A stretch of 64,000 bases of DNA from Streptacidiphilus sp. 4-A2 (GCA_014284505.1 JAAFYY010000001.1:4340001-4404000); one strand, 5' to 3'. Shown: positions 11,333 through 25,200, numbered from the stretch's first letter. Notes: generated from the letters alone by a model not told the origin. Made by a program: numbers and translations.

Positions 11333-11599
11333 CTACTGCGCGTCGATCGCCTCGGCGGTGAGCATACCGGCGTTGATCTCGCGCAGCGCGATCGACAGCG
11401 GCTTCTCGTGCACGTGGGTGTCGACCAGCGGGCCGACGTACTCCAGCAGGCCCTCGCCCAGCTGGGAGTAGTAGGCGTTGATCTGGCGGGCACGCTTGGC
11501 CGCGTAGATCACCAGGCTGTACTTGGAGTCGGTGGCCTCAAGCAGCTCATCGATCGGCGGGTTGATGATGCCTTCGGGCGCTGTCATCGAAGAGGACAC
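11333..11599 (-). CDS. rpoZ: RNA polymerase omega subunit
   Basis: An intact 88-residue omega subunit. It has the helical core ATDSKYSLVIYAAKRARQINAYYSQ and the actinobacterial C-terminus PLSIALREINAGMLT. Omega helps RNA polymerase assembly by holding beta'. The start is the ATG at 11599. It follows gmk with a 70-base gap, the conserved gmk-rpoZ arrangement. Confidence 0.95.
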   Translation of the reverse strand: MSSSMTAPEGIINPPIDELLEATDSKYSLVIYAAKRARQINAYYSQLGEGLLEYVGPLVDTHVHEKPLSIALREINAGMLTAEAIDAQ

Positions 11600-11669
11600 G
11601 CGGGAACCTTCCGGAAGAAGAAGTCTGAACCTTTGGAGCTGGGCGAACCTTGGAGCGGGCCGACAGAGG

Positions 11670-12222
11670 TCAGACCACGTTGAGCAAGGCTAGCAGCTCG
11701 GCCGATACACCCTCGACCGAGGTGTTGACCAGTGTCGTGTCGAACTCGCTCTCGGCAGCGAGCTCGACCCGGGCGGCGGCCAGCCGCTCGTCGATGACAT
11801 GCTGCGGCTCGGTGCCGCGGCCGGTCAGCCGGCGGACCAGTTCGTCCCAGGAGGGCGGGGCGAGGAAAACCAGCTGGGCCTCCGCCAGGGACTCGCGGAC
11901 CTGCCGCGCGCCCTGGAGGTCGATCTCCAGCAGCACCGGGACGCCCGCGGCGAGCTTGTCCAGCACCGCCTGGCGCGGCGTGCCGTTTGCCGGCAAAGAC
12001 CGCCCACTCGAGCAGTTCGCCGTTGGCGACCATCTTGGCGAACTGGTCCTCGTCGACGAAGTGGTAGTGGACCCCGTCCCGCTCGCCCGGCCTCGGCTTG
12101 CGAGTGGTGGCGGAGACCGAGAGCCATACCTCGGGGTGCTGGGCGCGCAAAAAGCTGACGACCGTGCTCTTGCCGACACCCGAAGGGCCGGAGAGCACGG
12201 TCAGCCGTGGACGTTCACTCAT
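11670..12222 (-). CDS. gmk: Guanylate kinase, frameshifted
   Basis: Phosphorylates GMP to GDP. The start is the ATG at 12222 (MSERPRLTVLSGPSGVGKST), with the P-loop GPSGVGKST and the GMP-binding KPRPGERDGVHYHFV. The second part has GTPRQAVLDKLAAGVPVLLEIDLQGARQVR. The break is near 11990-12000, at FAGKRH/GTPRQ, where the family has FAGNRYGTPRQ; a few bases seem lost. An in-frame upstream ATG at 12261 gives a 13-residue extension with no family support. It lies directly downstream of mihF. Confidence 0.94.
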
Positions 12223-12270
12223 GTACCGATTATCCAGGAACCACGGGGGTTTCCGAACCACCGGGACCGC

Positions 12271-12594
12271 TCAGGCGGAAGCTCCGCCGAACTCGCGCTC
12301 CAGGGAGGCGATCTGGTTCGTGCCGAGACCGCGCACACGACGCGACTCGGAGATCCCCAGGCGCTCCATGATCTGCTTGGCCCGGACCTTGCCGACGCCC
12401 GGAAGGGACTCCAGCAGGGCGCTGACCTTCATCTTGCCGATGACGTCGTTCTTCTGGCCGGCCTCGATGACCTCGTGCAGGGAAGCGCCGCTGTGCTTCA
12501 GCCGGTTCTTGATCTCGGCGCGCTCCCGGCGAGCCTCAGCTGCCTTGGCGAGCGCAGCGGTGCGCTGCTCAGGGGTAAGGGGCGGAAGTGCCAC
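12271..12594 (-). CDS. mihF: Actinobacterial integration host factor (sIHF/MihF)
   Basis: A nucleoid-associated DNA-binding protein of actinobacteria, unrelated to the enterobacterial IHF fold. It has a long N-terminal helix (LTPEQRTAALAKAAEARRERAE) and a helix-two-turn-helix domain with LLESLPGVGKVRAKQIMERLGIS. With the GTG at 12594 the product is 107 residues, the length I recall for streptomycete sIHF; the longer reading from 12717 adds an unrelated extension. It is intact. In streptomycetes it affects DNA topology and sporulation-linked nucleoid compaction. Confidence 0.93.
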   Translation of the reverse strand: MALPPLTPEQRTAALAKAAEARRERAEIKNRLKHSGASLHEVIEAGQKNDVIGKMKVSALLESLPGVGKVRAKQIMERLGISESRRVRGLGTNQIASLEREFGGASA

Positions 12595-12754
12595 GCCGTT
12601 CACCTCAGTGATTTCGAACGAATAGGACAGGACTGTTCTGAACCACCCAGGAACCCGGCGGCTCCGACCTACTGGAGCAACTGGGAAACACCCCTTGGTG
12701 GACCTAACGCGGGACACTACCCCTCCGGCTCGTCCGCGTCAGGAAAAACAGCAG

Positions 12755-12790
12755 AAAAGTCCTGGTCAGACTCTACTGACCAGGACTTTT
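12755..12790. terminator. Strong terminator after pyrF
   Basis: A perfect 15-base inverted repeat (12755-12769 against 12776-12790, half AAAAGTCCTGGTCAG) has a 6-base loop. The ends give a T-tract on either strand. It lies about 170 bases beyond the pyrF stop and upstream of mihF, so it should end pyr-locus transcription. The rest of the 12595-12961 gap holds the mihF promoter region; I see no gene there. Confidence 0.9.
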
Positions 12791-12961
12791 CCGGACATAA
12801 CCCTCGGCTGGGAGGGGCTTCTCCTGCCGCGATAGCCGATCAGCCCACGCCGACGGCCCCCGCCGCCCCGGCCGCCCCCTGCGGGGCGACCGTATCCGCT
12901 GGTCAGACCATCACAGTGCTTCACAAAAACCGACACAACAACCGGCGAGAAAGTCGAACCT

Positions 12962-13804
12962 TCAACTGATTGCCGCGCGCACCTCGTCCACGAACCGTGC
13001 GGACGCCTCTCGCAGTGCCGGAACAGACGGACCGTGCTTGAGAACGTCCCGGGAAACGCTGGGAACGACGTTGCCGGAAGCCGCGCCGAACACTCCGGGA
13101 ATGTCGGCCGGCGTCGCCCCCTGGGCGCCGATGCCCGGAGCGAGCAGCGGGCCGTCGATGGCGAGGTCGGCGTCCACCCCCTTGAGGGTCGCGCCGACCA
13201 CCGCACCGAACGAGCCCAGCGCCCCGGCAACGCCCCTGACCTCGGCGTTCTCGGCTGCCAACTGCCGCAGCACCGACTGCGCCACGGTCTGCCCGTCGGC
13301 GCCGACCGCATGCTGCACCTCGTGTCCCTCGGGGTTGGAGGTCAGCGCCAGCACGAACAGGCCCGCGCCGCTCGCCCGGGCCGCGTCGAAGGCCGGGCGC
13401 AGCGAGCCGAAGCCCAGGTAGGGCGAGACGGTGAGGGCGTCCGAGAACAGCGGGCTGGTCGGCGCGAGGAAGGCGTCGGCGTAGGCGGCCATGGTCGAGC
13501 CGATGTCGCCGCGCTTGGCGTCCATCAGCACCAGTGCCCCGGCCGCGCGGGCGTCGGCGACGGTCTGCTCCAGCACCGCCACACCCCGGCTGCCGAAGCG
13601 CTCGAAGAAGGCGGCCTGCGGCTTGAGCACGGCCACCCGGTCGGCCAGGGCCTCGACCACGGTACGGCTGAACCGCTCCAGACCGGCGATGTCGTCGCCC
13701 AGCCCCCAGGCCTCCAGCAGCGCCGCATGCGGGTCGATGCCGACGCAGAGCGGGCCGCGGGCGTCCATGGCCTCGCGCAGGCGGGTGCCGAAGGGCACGG
13801 TCAT
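12962..13804 (-). CDS. pyrF: Orotidine 5'-phosphate decarboxylase (type 2)
   Basis: Final step of UMP synthesis, OMP to UMP. The 280-residue product is intact, of the longer type-2 family. Visible motifs are GPLCVGIDPH, VAVLKPQAAFFERFG, the catalytic LMDAKRGDIG and LFVLALTSNPEG, with LLAPGIGAQGATP near the phosphate site. The start is the ATG at 13804. It is the last gene of the leftward pyr locus, after pyrDB, and is followed by a strong terminator. Confidence 0.96.
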   Translation of the reverse strand: MTVPFGTRLREAMDARGPLCVGIDPHAALLEAWGLGDDIAGLERFSRTVVEALADRVAVLKPQAAFFERFGSRGVAVLEQTVADARAAGALVLMDAKRGDIGSTMAAYADAFLAPTSPLFSDALTVSPYLGFGSLRPAFDAARASGAGLFVLALTSNPEGHEVQHAVGADGQTVAQSVLRQLAAENAEVRGVAGALGSFGAVVGATLKGVDADLAIDGPLLAPGIGAQGATPADIPGVFGAASGNVVPSVSRDVLKHGPSVPALREASARFVDEVRAAIS

Positions 13805-13910
13805 CGGGGATCTCCTCGGTTGTCTTCTCGGGTGGGTGGTCTGCTCGGGCGTGCGGCTCCGAGCCTCGGACAGGCGGGACGGGCGGGCAGGGCGGGACGG
13901 GCAGGACAGG

Positions 13911-13960
13911 CAGGACAGGGCAGGACAGGCTCAGGCAGGACAGGGCAGGACAGGCTCAGG
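13911..13960. repeat. Perfect 25-bp tandem duplication in a CAGGACAGGG array
   Basis: Positions 13911-13935 and 13936-13960 are identical 25-mers, each made of CAGGACAGGG, CAGGACAGG and CTCAGG. The array continues less regularly back to about 13862 and fills the pyrDB-pyrF gap. It overlaps the pyrDB stop codon at 13956-13958. Confidence 0.9.
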
Positions 13961-14892
13961 CGGGACGGGGCTGGTGGGCGCGGCCGACGGCGTCGGCGAA
14001 GCGGGCGAAGCCGCGTTCGGCCAGCGCCTGCCGCAGTTCCTCCAGGACCCGCAGCGGGGCGGAGGGGTCGTTGAAGACCGCGGTGCCCACGGCCACGCCG
14101 GAGGCCCCGGCGAGGACGAACTCCAGCGCGTCCAGGCCGGTCATGATCCCGCCCATCCCCATGATCGGGACCTCCGGGACAGCCCCGGAGCGCATGGCCG
14201 CGTGCACCTGGTAGACACAGCGGACCGCCACCGGGCGGATGGCCGGTCCGGACAGCCCGCCGGTGTCCCCGGCCAGCGCCGGACGCATGGTGGTGTGTCG
14301 ATGGACATCCCAGCAGCGTGTTGATCATGGACAGGCCGTCCGCCCCGGCCTTGACGCAAGCCGCGATCTCGGTGACCGAGCGGTGTCCGGGGTCAGCTTG
14401 GCGTACACCGGCAGCCCCGGGTCCACCACCTCGCGGACCGCGGCGATGACATCGTACGAGGTCGCGGGGTTGCCGCCGAAGAGCAGGCCGCGGTTGGCGG
14501 CGTTGGAGCAGCAGAGGTTGGCCTCGATGCCGACGACGCCGGGCCTGCCGTTCAGCTGCCGGGCGGTCTCGGCGAACTCCTCCACCCGCTCCCGCCACGG
14601 AGACCAGCACCCGGGCCCCGCGCTCGGCCAGCCAGGGCAGCTCCTGCTCGACAAAGTGCTCGATGCCGGAGCCCTGGAAGCCGACGGCGTTGAGCATGCC
14701 GCTGGGGGTCTCCGCCATCCGCGGCGCAGGCCGTCCGGAGCGCGGCCGGGGCATGATCGTCTTGGTGGTGATGGAGCCCAGCTCGGTCAGCGGCTGGAAC
14801 CTCGCCAGCTCCCGGCCGTATCCGGCGCAGCCGGAGGCGGTGGTCACCGGGTTGGGCAGGGTGCCGCCGCCGAACGGCGCGGTGAGGTCCAC
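13956..14892 (-). CDS. pyrDB: Dihydroorotate dehydrogenase, class 1B catalytic subunit, frameshifted
   Basis: FMN-containing catalytic subunit that oxidises dihydroorotate to orotate and passes electrons to PyrK. The start is GTG at 14892 (VDLTAPFGGGTLPNPV). Motifs are ASGCAGYGRE, GSITTKTIMPRPRSG, NAVGFQGSGIE, GIEANLCCSNAANRGLLFGG (class 1B, with Cys in the catalytic loop region) and the FMN phosphate region MGMGGIMTGLDALEFVLAGA. At least three breaks occur, near 14600, 14385 and 14300. It is directly downstream of pyrK, as expected for the PyrDB-PyrK heterotetramer. A second, class 2 enzyme lies just upstream. Confidence 0.88.
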
Positions 14893-14966
14893 CCGGGCAC
14901 ACCGTCCACCGGCAGCCCGTCCACTGGCACTCCGTCCGCCCGTACCGCCCGCCCGTACGCCGCCCA

Positions 14967-15813
14967 CTAGTACGCCTCCATCGCTGCCGCACCGTGCAGG
15001 TCGGCCGGGATCGTCCCGATGTCCGGCCAGCGGACCCGCTGCCGTCGAAGCAGGGGCCCTCGACACAGGACCGGACGAGCCGGCTGATCCCGTCCTCACC
15101 GATCACCGGGAGCACGCAGGTCATGCAGACCCCGACCCCGCAGGCCATCTCCGCCTCGACCGCGCAGAAGCTGCGCACCCCCTCGGCGGTGGCGATCCCG
15201 GTCACCGCCCGGAGCATCGGCATCGGCCCGCTGGAGTAGACGGCCTCCGCCCCGATGGCCTTGAGCGCCTCCGCCAGCGGCAGCGTGACCTGGCCCTTTA
15301 TCCCGGCGGAGCCGTCGTCGGTGGTGACCAGCACATCCGGGGTGAGCGCCTGCGCCTGCTCCACCCCGTAGAGCCGCTCGCCGGTGGCGGCGCCCAGGAT
15401 GAAACCGACCGATCCGCCCAGCTCCTTGATCCGCTCGGCGAGCGGGAACAGCGGGCGCTGCCGTAGTCACCGGCCACCAGCAGCGCGGTCAGCGGTCCGG
15501 CCGGCAGCGGGAAGGCGGTGCCCAGCGGGGCGACCAGGTCCACCCGGTCGCCGCCCCGCCGCCGCAGCAGCTCCCGGGTGCCGCGGCCGCGGGCGGCGAC
15601 CACCAGCGACACGGTCCCGCGCTCCGGGTCGGCCCGGTGGATGGAGAAGGCGCGCGCAGCAGCATCGCCGAGTCGGGTCCGCCGACGGCCACCGCGGCGA
15701 AGTGCCCCGGCCGGAAGCGTTCGGCCACGCCGGGGGCGTGCAGGCACCCGCTGGTAGGCCCCGACCGGCGTCAGCTCCAGGATCTCGGCCTGGAGCTGCA
15801 CGGGATGCGCCAT
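14967..15813 (-). CDS. pyrK: Dihydroorotate dehydrogenase electron transfer subunit PyrK, frameshifted
   Basis: FAD/[2Fe-2S] subunit that links class 1B dihydroorotate dehydrogenase to NAD+. The start is the ATG at 15813 (MAHPVQLQAEILELTPVGAYQR). Pieces in several frames show FRPGHFAAVAVGGPDS, AFSIHRADPERGTVSLVV (FAD domain), EAVYSSGPMPMLRAV and the cluster motif CAVEAEMACGVGVCMTCVLP with RSCVEGPCFDG. About four breaks occur, near 15755, 15650, 15460 and 15045. The stop is placed at 14967 because the usual C-terminus (HGAAAMEAY) reappears there. The ATG lies four bases after the pyrD stop. Confidence 0.88.
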
Positions 15814-15817
15814 GCGA

Positions 15818-16911
<1,094 letters not shown>

Positions 16912-17002
16912 GGGTGCTTCGCCTTCCAGCGTGGGGGTTGCCGGCGTGACGGTCGTCCGGCGTCGGGGCCCGCGGCGCCGAGGCGCCGGGGGCGGCGGCT
17001 GC

Positions 17003-17040
17003 ACGACGGGGTCCGGGAGCCGTGCCCCGGACCCCGTCGT
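17003..17040 (-). terminator. Hairpin between carB and class 2 pyrD
   Basis: A perfect 15-base inverted repeat (17003-17017 against 17026-17040, half ACGACGGGGTCCGGG) with an 8-base loop starts 10 bases beyond the carB stop. It has no U-tract. It could terminate or attenuate carB transcripts and make pyrD-pyrK-pyrDB-pyrF a separate unit. Confidence 0.75.
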
Positions 17041-17049
17041 ACGGCGGTG

Positions 17050-20333
<3,284 letters not shown>

Positions 20334-20341
<8 letters not shown>

Positions 20342-21520
20342 GCTGGCCCTCCATCAGGGTCACGAAGCGATCAAAGAGGTAGGCGGCGTCGTGCGGACCG
20401 GCCGCCGCCTCCGGGTGGTACTGGACGCTGAAGGCGGGCTGGTCGAGGCACTGGAGGCCCTCGACCACATTGTCATTCAGGCATACGTGGGACACCGTGA
20501 CCCGGCCGTACGGGGTCTGCGAGTCGCCGTCGAGGGGCGCGTCCACGGCGAAGCCGTGGTTGTGCGCGGTGACCTCGACCTTGCCGGTGGTGCGGTCCTG
20601 CACCGGCTGGTTGATGCCGCGGTGGCCGTACTTCAGCTTGTAGGTGCCGAAGCCCAGGGCGCGGCCGAGCAGCTGGTTGCCGAAGCAGATCCCGAAGAAC
20701 GGGGTCTTCCGCTCCAGCACCTCGCGCAGCAGCGCGACCTGCCCGTCGGCGGTGGCCGGGTCGCCCGGGCCGTTGGAGAAGAACACCCCGTCCGGGGCGA
20801 CCGCGTAGACGTCCTCGGCGGTGGAGTTCGCCGGGAGCACATGCACCTCGATGCCGCGCTCCGCCATCCGGTGCGGGGTCATCCCCTTGATGCCGAGGTC
20901 CAGCGCGGCCACGGTGAACCGCGCCGTGCCGACCGGCAGGGCTTCACCGTCGGGCCCGATGGCCGGGACCACATACGCCTGCTCGGTGGCGACCTCGCCG
21001 CACAGGTCGGCGCCGGCCATCTCCGGGGCCCGGCGGACCCGCTCCAGCAGCGTCGCCTCGTCGGCGACGGCCGGGCCGGAGAAGATCCCGCAGCGCATCG
21101 CGCCGCGCTCGCGCAGGTGCCGGGTCAGCGCCCGGGTGTCCACGCCGCTGATGCCGACGACGCCCTGCGCCCGCAGCTCGTCGTCGAGCGAACGGCGCGC
21201 CCGCCAGTTGGAGCTGACCCGGGAGGGGTCGCGGACCACGTATCCGGCGACCCAGATCCGGGAGGACTCCTGGTCCTCGTCGTTGACGCCGGTGTTGCCG
21301 ATCTGCGGCGCGGTCATCGCCACCACCTGCCGGTGGTAGGAGGGGTCGGTCAGGGTCTCCTGGTAGCCGGTCATACCGGTGTTGAAGACGGCCTCACCGA
21401 AGGTCTCGCCGACTGCCCCGTACGCCTGGCCGTGGAAGACCCGGCCGTCCTCCAGGACGTAGACCGCCGGGACTCGCTCCCGGCGCTGTGCCGTGGGGTG
21501 GTTGCCGGTGCGGTCATCAT
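20334..21520 (-). CDS. carA: Carbamoyl-phosphate synthase small subunit, frameshifted near the start
   Basis: Glutamine amidotransferase subunit that supplies ammonia to CarB. The main frame is unbroken from GMTGYQETLTDPSYHRQVV to the stop at 20334. It has SGVDTRALTRHLRERGAMRCGIF, VFFSNGPGDP, the nucleophile motif FFGICFGNQLLGRALG, and SVQYHPEAAAGPHD with the His-Glu pair. The first residues (MMTAPATTPRHSAG) are in another frame; the break is near 21475-21485, before RVPAVYVLEDGRVFHG. The start at 21520 overlaps the upstream stop (ATGA). Confidence 0.95.
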
Positions 21521-22170
21521 GCGCCTTCCTTGCTTTCGACTGTGCTGTGTGCTTCTGAGGTGTCCGACTCGGCGCCGCGCTGAGCGGCCACCTCCGCGGC
21601 CACCTTGGTGTGGGCCTTGAGCAGGACCTCGATCGCGGTGACCCAGTTCTCGTGCTCCGCCGGGTGGTCGCTGCGGAATCCGGTGTCCAGCAGCGTGCCG
21701 CCGTGCTCCCAGGTCACCACCAGCAGGCCGCCCTGCTGGAGGACCTTGCCGGCGAGCCGCTGGTCGGTGCGCGCGGCGCGCAGGGCTTCCACCGGGACGA
21801 AGAAGTCCGCCGAGGCCGGGCGGACGACCCGCAGGCCCTCCGCGGTGAGGGTCAGCTCGACCAGGCTGCGCGCGCCCAGGTGGTGCGCGACGATCCGGTC
21901 CAGCCAGTTCCCGGCGGTGGTGCTGCCCACATAGCGGCCCTGGAGTTCGAGCAGCGGCTCGCTGGTGTGCCTGGGCGCGACCGGCAGCTCGGGCAGGCCG
22001 GACTGCATGGTCCGGCGCCACTGCCAGCCCTGCCGCATCAGCCAGTACAGCACCGCGACGATCAGCAGCAGGCCGACGGTCCAGCCGATGTAGCCGCTGA
22101 CGTCGTGGACCGGCGCCGAGTGCGGGGTCTCGGCGAGCAGCAGGCTGCCCAGTACGGTGGCGCCGGTCAT
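21517..22170 (-). CDS. PH-like domain single-pass membrane protein in the pyr operon
   Basis: An intact 217-residue protein. Residues about 27-46 form one membrane helix (IGWTVGLLLIVAVLYWLM). The rest is a soluble domain (residues about 65-190, LELQGRYVGSTTAGNWLDRIVAHHLGARS), the type annotated as 'PH-like domain' or 'transporter' in streptomycete pyr loci. The function is unknown. Both ends overlap their neighbours by 4 bases (ATGA with pyrC, ATGA with carA), so it is translationally coupled and co-regulated with pyrimidine synthesis. The charged tail ends EAHSTVESKEGA. Confidence 0.8.
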   Translation of the reverse strand: MTGATVLGSLLLAETPHSAPVHDVSGYIGWTVGLLLIVAVLYWLMRQGWQWRRTMQSGLPELPVAPRHTSEPLLELQGRYVGSTTAGNWLDRIVAHHLGARSLVELTLTAEGLRVVRPASADFFVPVEALRAARTDQRLAGKVLQQGGLLVVTWEHGGTLLDTGFRSDHPAEHENWVTAIEVLLKAHTKVAAEVAAQRGAESDTSEAHSTVESKEGA

Positions 22171-23451
22171 ACCAGCTCACCGTCCAGAACGGTGGCCCGG
22201 CCGCGCAGGAACGTGGCGACCACGCGTCCGCAGCTCAAGGCCGCGGTAGGGGGTGTTGCGGCTGCGGGTGGCGAAGCTTTCGGGGTTCACCGTTCCACGG
22301 TACGCGGGGTCGACCAGGACCAGGTTGGCCGGTTCGTCCACCGAGACGGGCCGGCCCTGCCCGGCCAGGCGGCCGATCGCGGCGGGGCGGGCGGACATCC
22401 GCTCGGCGACGTCGGCCCAGGTCATCAGGCCGGTGTCGACCATGGTCTGCTGGACCACGGACAGCGCGGTCTCCAGGCCGACCATGCCCATCGCGGCCGC
22501 GCTCCACTCGCAGTCCTTGTCCCTCGACGGGTGCGGCGCGTGGTCGTGGCGACGGCGTCGATGGTGCCGTCCGCCAGCGCCTCGCGCAGGGCCAGCACAT
22601 CGGCCTCGGTGCGCAGCGGCGGGTTGACCTTGTAGACCGGGTCGTAGGAGCGGACCAGCTCGTCGGTCAGCAGCAGGTGGTGCGGGGTGACCTCGGCGGT
22701 CACGTCCCAGCCCTTGGACTTGGCCCAGCGGATGATCTCCACCGAGCCCGCCGTGGACAGGTGGCAGACATGCAGCCGGGAGCCGACGTGCGCGGCCAGC
22801 AGCACGTCGCGGGCGATGATCGACTCCTCGGCGACGGCGGGCCAGCCGGCCAGGCCAAGCTCCCGGAGACCGCCCCTCGTTCATCTGCGCGCCCTCGGTC
22901 AGCCGCGGCTCCTGCGCGTGCTGGGCGACGACCCCGCCGAAGGCCTTCACGTACTCCAGCGCCCGGCGCATGATCACCGCGTCGTCGACGCACTTGCCGT
23001 CGTCCGAGAAGACCCGGACCCCGGCGGCCGAGTCGGCCATCGCGCCCAGCTCCGCCAGCTGCTTGCCGCCGAGGCCGACGGTCACCGCGCCGACCGGCTG
23101 CACGTCGCAGTAGCCGGACTCGCGGCCCAGCCGCCAGACCTGCTCGACCACACCGGCGGTGTCGGCGACCGGGAAGGTGTTGGCCATGGCGTGGACGGCG
23201 GTGAAGCCGCCCCTGGCCGCCGCGCGGGTGCCGGTGAGCACCGTCTCGGCGTCCTCCCGGCCCGGCTCGCGCAGATGGGTGTGCAGGTCGACCAGCCCGG
23301 GCAGGGCGACCAGGCCCTCGGCCTCGATCACGGTCTCGCCGTCCGCGGCGGCCAGCCCGGCGCCGATCTCGGCGATCACGCCGTCGCGCAGACGCAGGTC
23401 CTGCGGCTCCCCGCCGAGGATGCGGGCGTTCTTGATCAGGTAGCTGGTCAC
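22167..23451 (-). CDS. pyrC: Dihydroorotase, frameshifted
   Basis: Cyclises carbamoyl aspartate to dihydroorotate. The GTG start at 23451 overlaps the pyrB stop (GTGA). Motifs are GLVALPGLVDLHTHLREPG (metal-binding HxH), TAVHAMANTFPVAD, SDDGKCVDDAVIM, HVCHLSTAGSVEIIRWAK and EVTPHHLLLTDE. The C-terminal part carries ERMSARPAAIGRLAGQGRP. Breaks are near 22865, 22530 and 22230. Restoring one base at the last gives GRVVATFLRGRATVLDGELV and a TGA at 22167-22169 that overlaps the next ATG. Confidence 0.94.
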
Positions 23452-24492
23452 TTGGCGTGCTCCTCGGTGGTGCCTGCGGACGTGGTGCCTGCGGACGTGT
23501 GGGTGGCGGTCGCGGGCGGGAGCGGCGCCGGGCCGCCTATCGCCGACTCGGAGCCGCCGAGCAGCAGGTACAGCACCGCCATCCGGACGCTCACCCCGTT
23601 GGCGACCTGCTCGACGATGGTGGACCGGGGCGAGTCGGCGATCTCCGAGGAGATCTCCATGCCGCGCACCATCGGGCCCGGGTGCATCACGATGGCGTGG
23701 TCCGGCAGCATCGCGGCACGGGCCGCGTCCAGCCGTAGCGGCGGGAGTACTCGCGCTGGGTCGGGAAGAAGGCGGCGTTCATCCGCTCGCGCTGCACCCG
23801 CAGCATCATCACCGCGTCGCTCTTCGGCAGCAGCGCGTCCAGGTCGTAGGAGACCTCGCAGGGCCAGCTCTCCACCCCGAACGGCATCAGCGTCGGCGGG
23901 GCCACCAGGGTGACCTGCGCGCCCAGGGTGTGCAGCAGCCGGACGTTGGAGCGGGCGACCCGGCTGTGCAGCACATCGCCGACGATGGTGATCGCTGCCC
24001 CTCCAGGTCGCGGCCGCGACTGCCCTGGCTGCCGCCCGGGCTGAGGTGGCGGCGCATGGTGAAGGCGTCCAGCAGGGCCTGGGTGGGGTGCTCGTGGGTA
24101 CCGTCACCGGCGTTGACCACGCTGCCGTGCAGCCAGTCCGACTGCGCCAGCCGGGCCGGCGCGCCGGAGGCGCCGTGGCGGATGACGACCGCGTCCGCGC
24201 CCATCGCCTGGAGGGTCAGCGCGGTGTCCTTGAGCGACTCGCCCTTGGAGACCGAGGAGCCCTTGGCGGAGAAGTTGATCACGTCGGCCGACAGCCGCTT
24301 CTCGGCGACCTCGAAGGAGGTGCGGGTGCGGGTCGAGTCCTCGAAGAACAGGTTGACCACGGTGCGGCCGCGCAGCGTCGGCAGCTTCTTCACCGCGCGG
24401 GTGGAGACCTGCGCCATCTCCTCGGCGGTGTCGAGGATCAGCAGCGCGTCGTCCCGGCTGAGGTCCGCGGTGGAGGTGAGGTGTCGGATCAC
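23448..24492 (-). CDS. pyrB: Aspartate carbamoyltransferase catalytic subunit, frameshifted
   Basis: Condenses carbamoyl phosphate with aspartate, the committed step of pyrimidine synthesis. The GTG start at 24492 overlaps pyrR (GTGA). Motifs are VNLFFEDSTRTRTSFEVAEKRL (carbamoyl phosphate loop STRTRT), NAGDGTHEHPTQALLDAFT, DAVMMLRVQRERM and HPGPMVRGMEIS. Breaks are near 23995 and 23740. The C-terminus has an extra Ala/Thr/Ser-rich tail (PLPPATATHTSAGTTSAG) that looks disordered. No pyrI regulatory subunit is present. Confidence 0.95.
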
Positions 24493-25160
24493 TTGCCGCT
24501 CCCGGCGCTGTTGTCGGTGTCGCTGTTCTGCTGCCGCTGGGTCTGCCGCACCTCGGCGTCCTCCCGGGCGCCGAGCAGCACCGCGTCCATCCCGTCGGTC
24601 TCGACCAGCTTGACCTTGACCGCCTCCCGCAGCGAGGTGGGGAGGTTCTTGCCGACGTAGTCGGCGCGGATCGGCAGCTCCCGGTGGCCCCGGTCGACCA
24701 GGACCGCCAGCTGCACCGCGCGCGGGCGGCCGAGGTCGCCGAGGGCGTCCAGGGCGGCGCGGATGGTGCGGCCGGAGAACAGCACGTCGTCGACCAGCAC
24801 GACCAGCCTGCCGTCCAGGCCGCCCGGCGGGATCTCGGTGTGCTCCAGGGCGCGGGCGGGCTTGAGCCGCAGGTCGTCCCGGTACATGGTGATGTCCAGG
24901 GTGCCCATGGGGATCTCGCGGCCGGTGATCTCGGCCAGCCGGGCGTGCAGCCGACGGGCGAGCAGGACCCCGCGGGTGGGGATGCCGAGCAGGACGACGT
25001 CCTCCGCGCCCTTGGCGCGTTCCACGATCTCGTGGGCGATGCGGGTCAACGAGCGGGAGATGTCACCCTCGTCGAGCACCTGCCGCTGCTGGTCGGCACT
25101 GCCGCCGGCGGTACCGGTGGTGCTGATGTTGCTGGTGGGACTTGAGTTACGTGCGGTCAT
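24489..25160 (-). CDS. pyrR: Bifunctional pyr operon regulator/uracil phosphoribosyltransferase PyrR
   Basis: An intact 223-residue PyrR. It binds pyr mRNA when UMP/UTP is high and has some uracil phosphoribosyltransferase activity. The PRPP-binding motif VVLVDDVLFSGRTIRAALDAL is clear, with IPTRGVLLARRLHARL and LPIRADYVGKNLPTS nearby. N-terminal (residues 1-25) and C-terminal (about 205-223) tails are low-complexity extensions. The start is the ATG at 25160, with AAGGAGG 11 bases upstream. It is the first gene of the pyr locus, and its leader carries a PyrR-binding loop. Confidence 0.96.
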   Translation of the reverse strand: MTARNSSPTSNISTTGTAGGSADQQRQVLDEGDISRSLTRIAHEIVERAKGAEDVVLLGIPTRGVLLARRLHARLAEITGREIPMGTLDITMYRDDLRLKPARALEHTEIPPGGLDGRLVVLVDDVLFSGRTIRAALDALGDLGRPRAVQLAVLVDRGHRELPIRADYVGKNLPTSLREAVKVKLVETDGMDAVLLGAREDAEVRQTQRQQNSDTDNSAGSGK

Positions 25161-25170
25161 GCCGAAGCCG

Positions 25171-25200
25171 ACCTCCTTCCCCGCCTCACGGGACGGGTCT
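25171..25200 (-). promoter_or_regulatory. PyrR-binding loop next to the pyrR ribosome-binding site
   Basis: On the minus strand, 25193-25184 reads TCCCGTGAGG. This is an exact match to UCCNGNGAGG, the conserved loop of PyrR-binding RNAs. It is flanked by short pairing arms (CCCG and CGGG) and followed at once by GGAAGGAGG, the pyrR Shine-Dalgarno. The placement fits translational repression by PyrR, as described for mycobacteria, rather than transcription attenuation. Confidence 0.75.
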
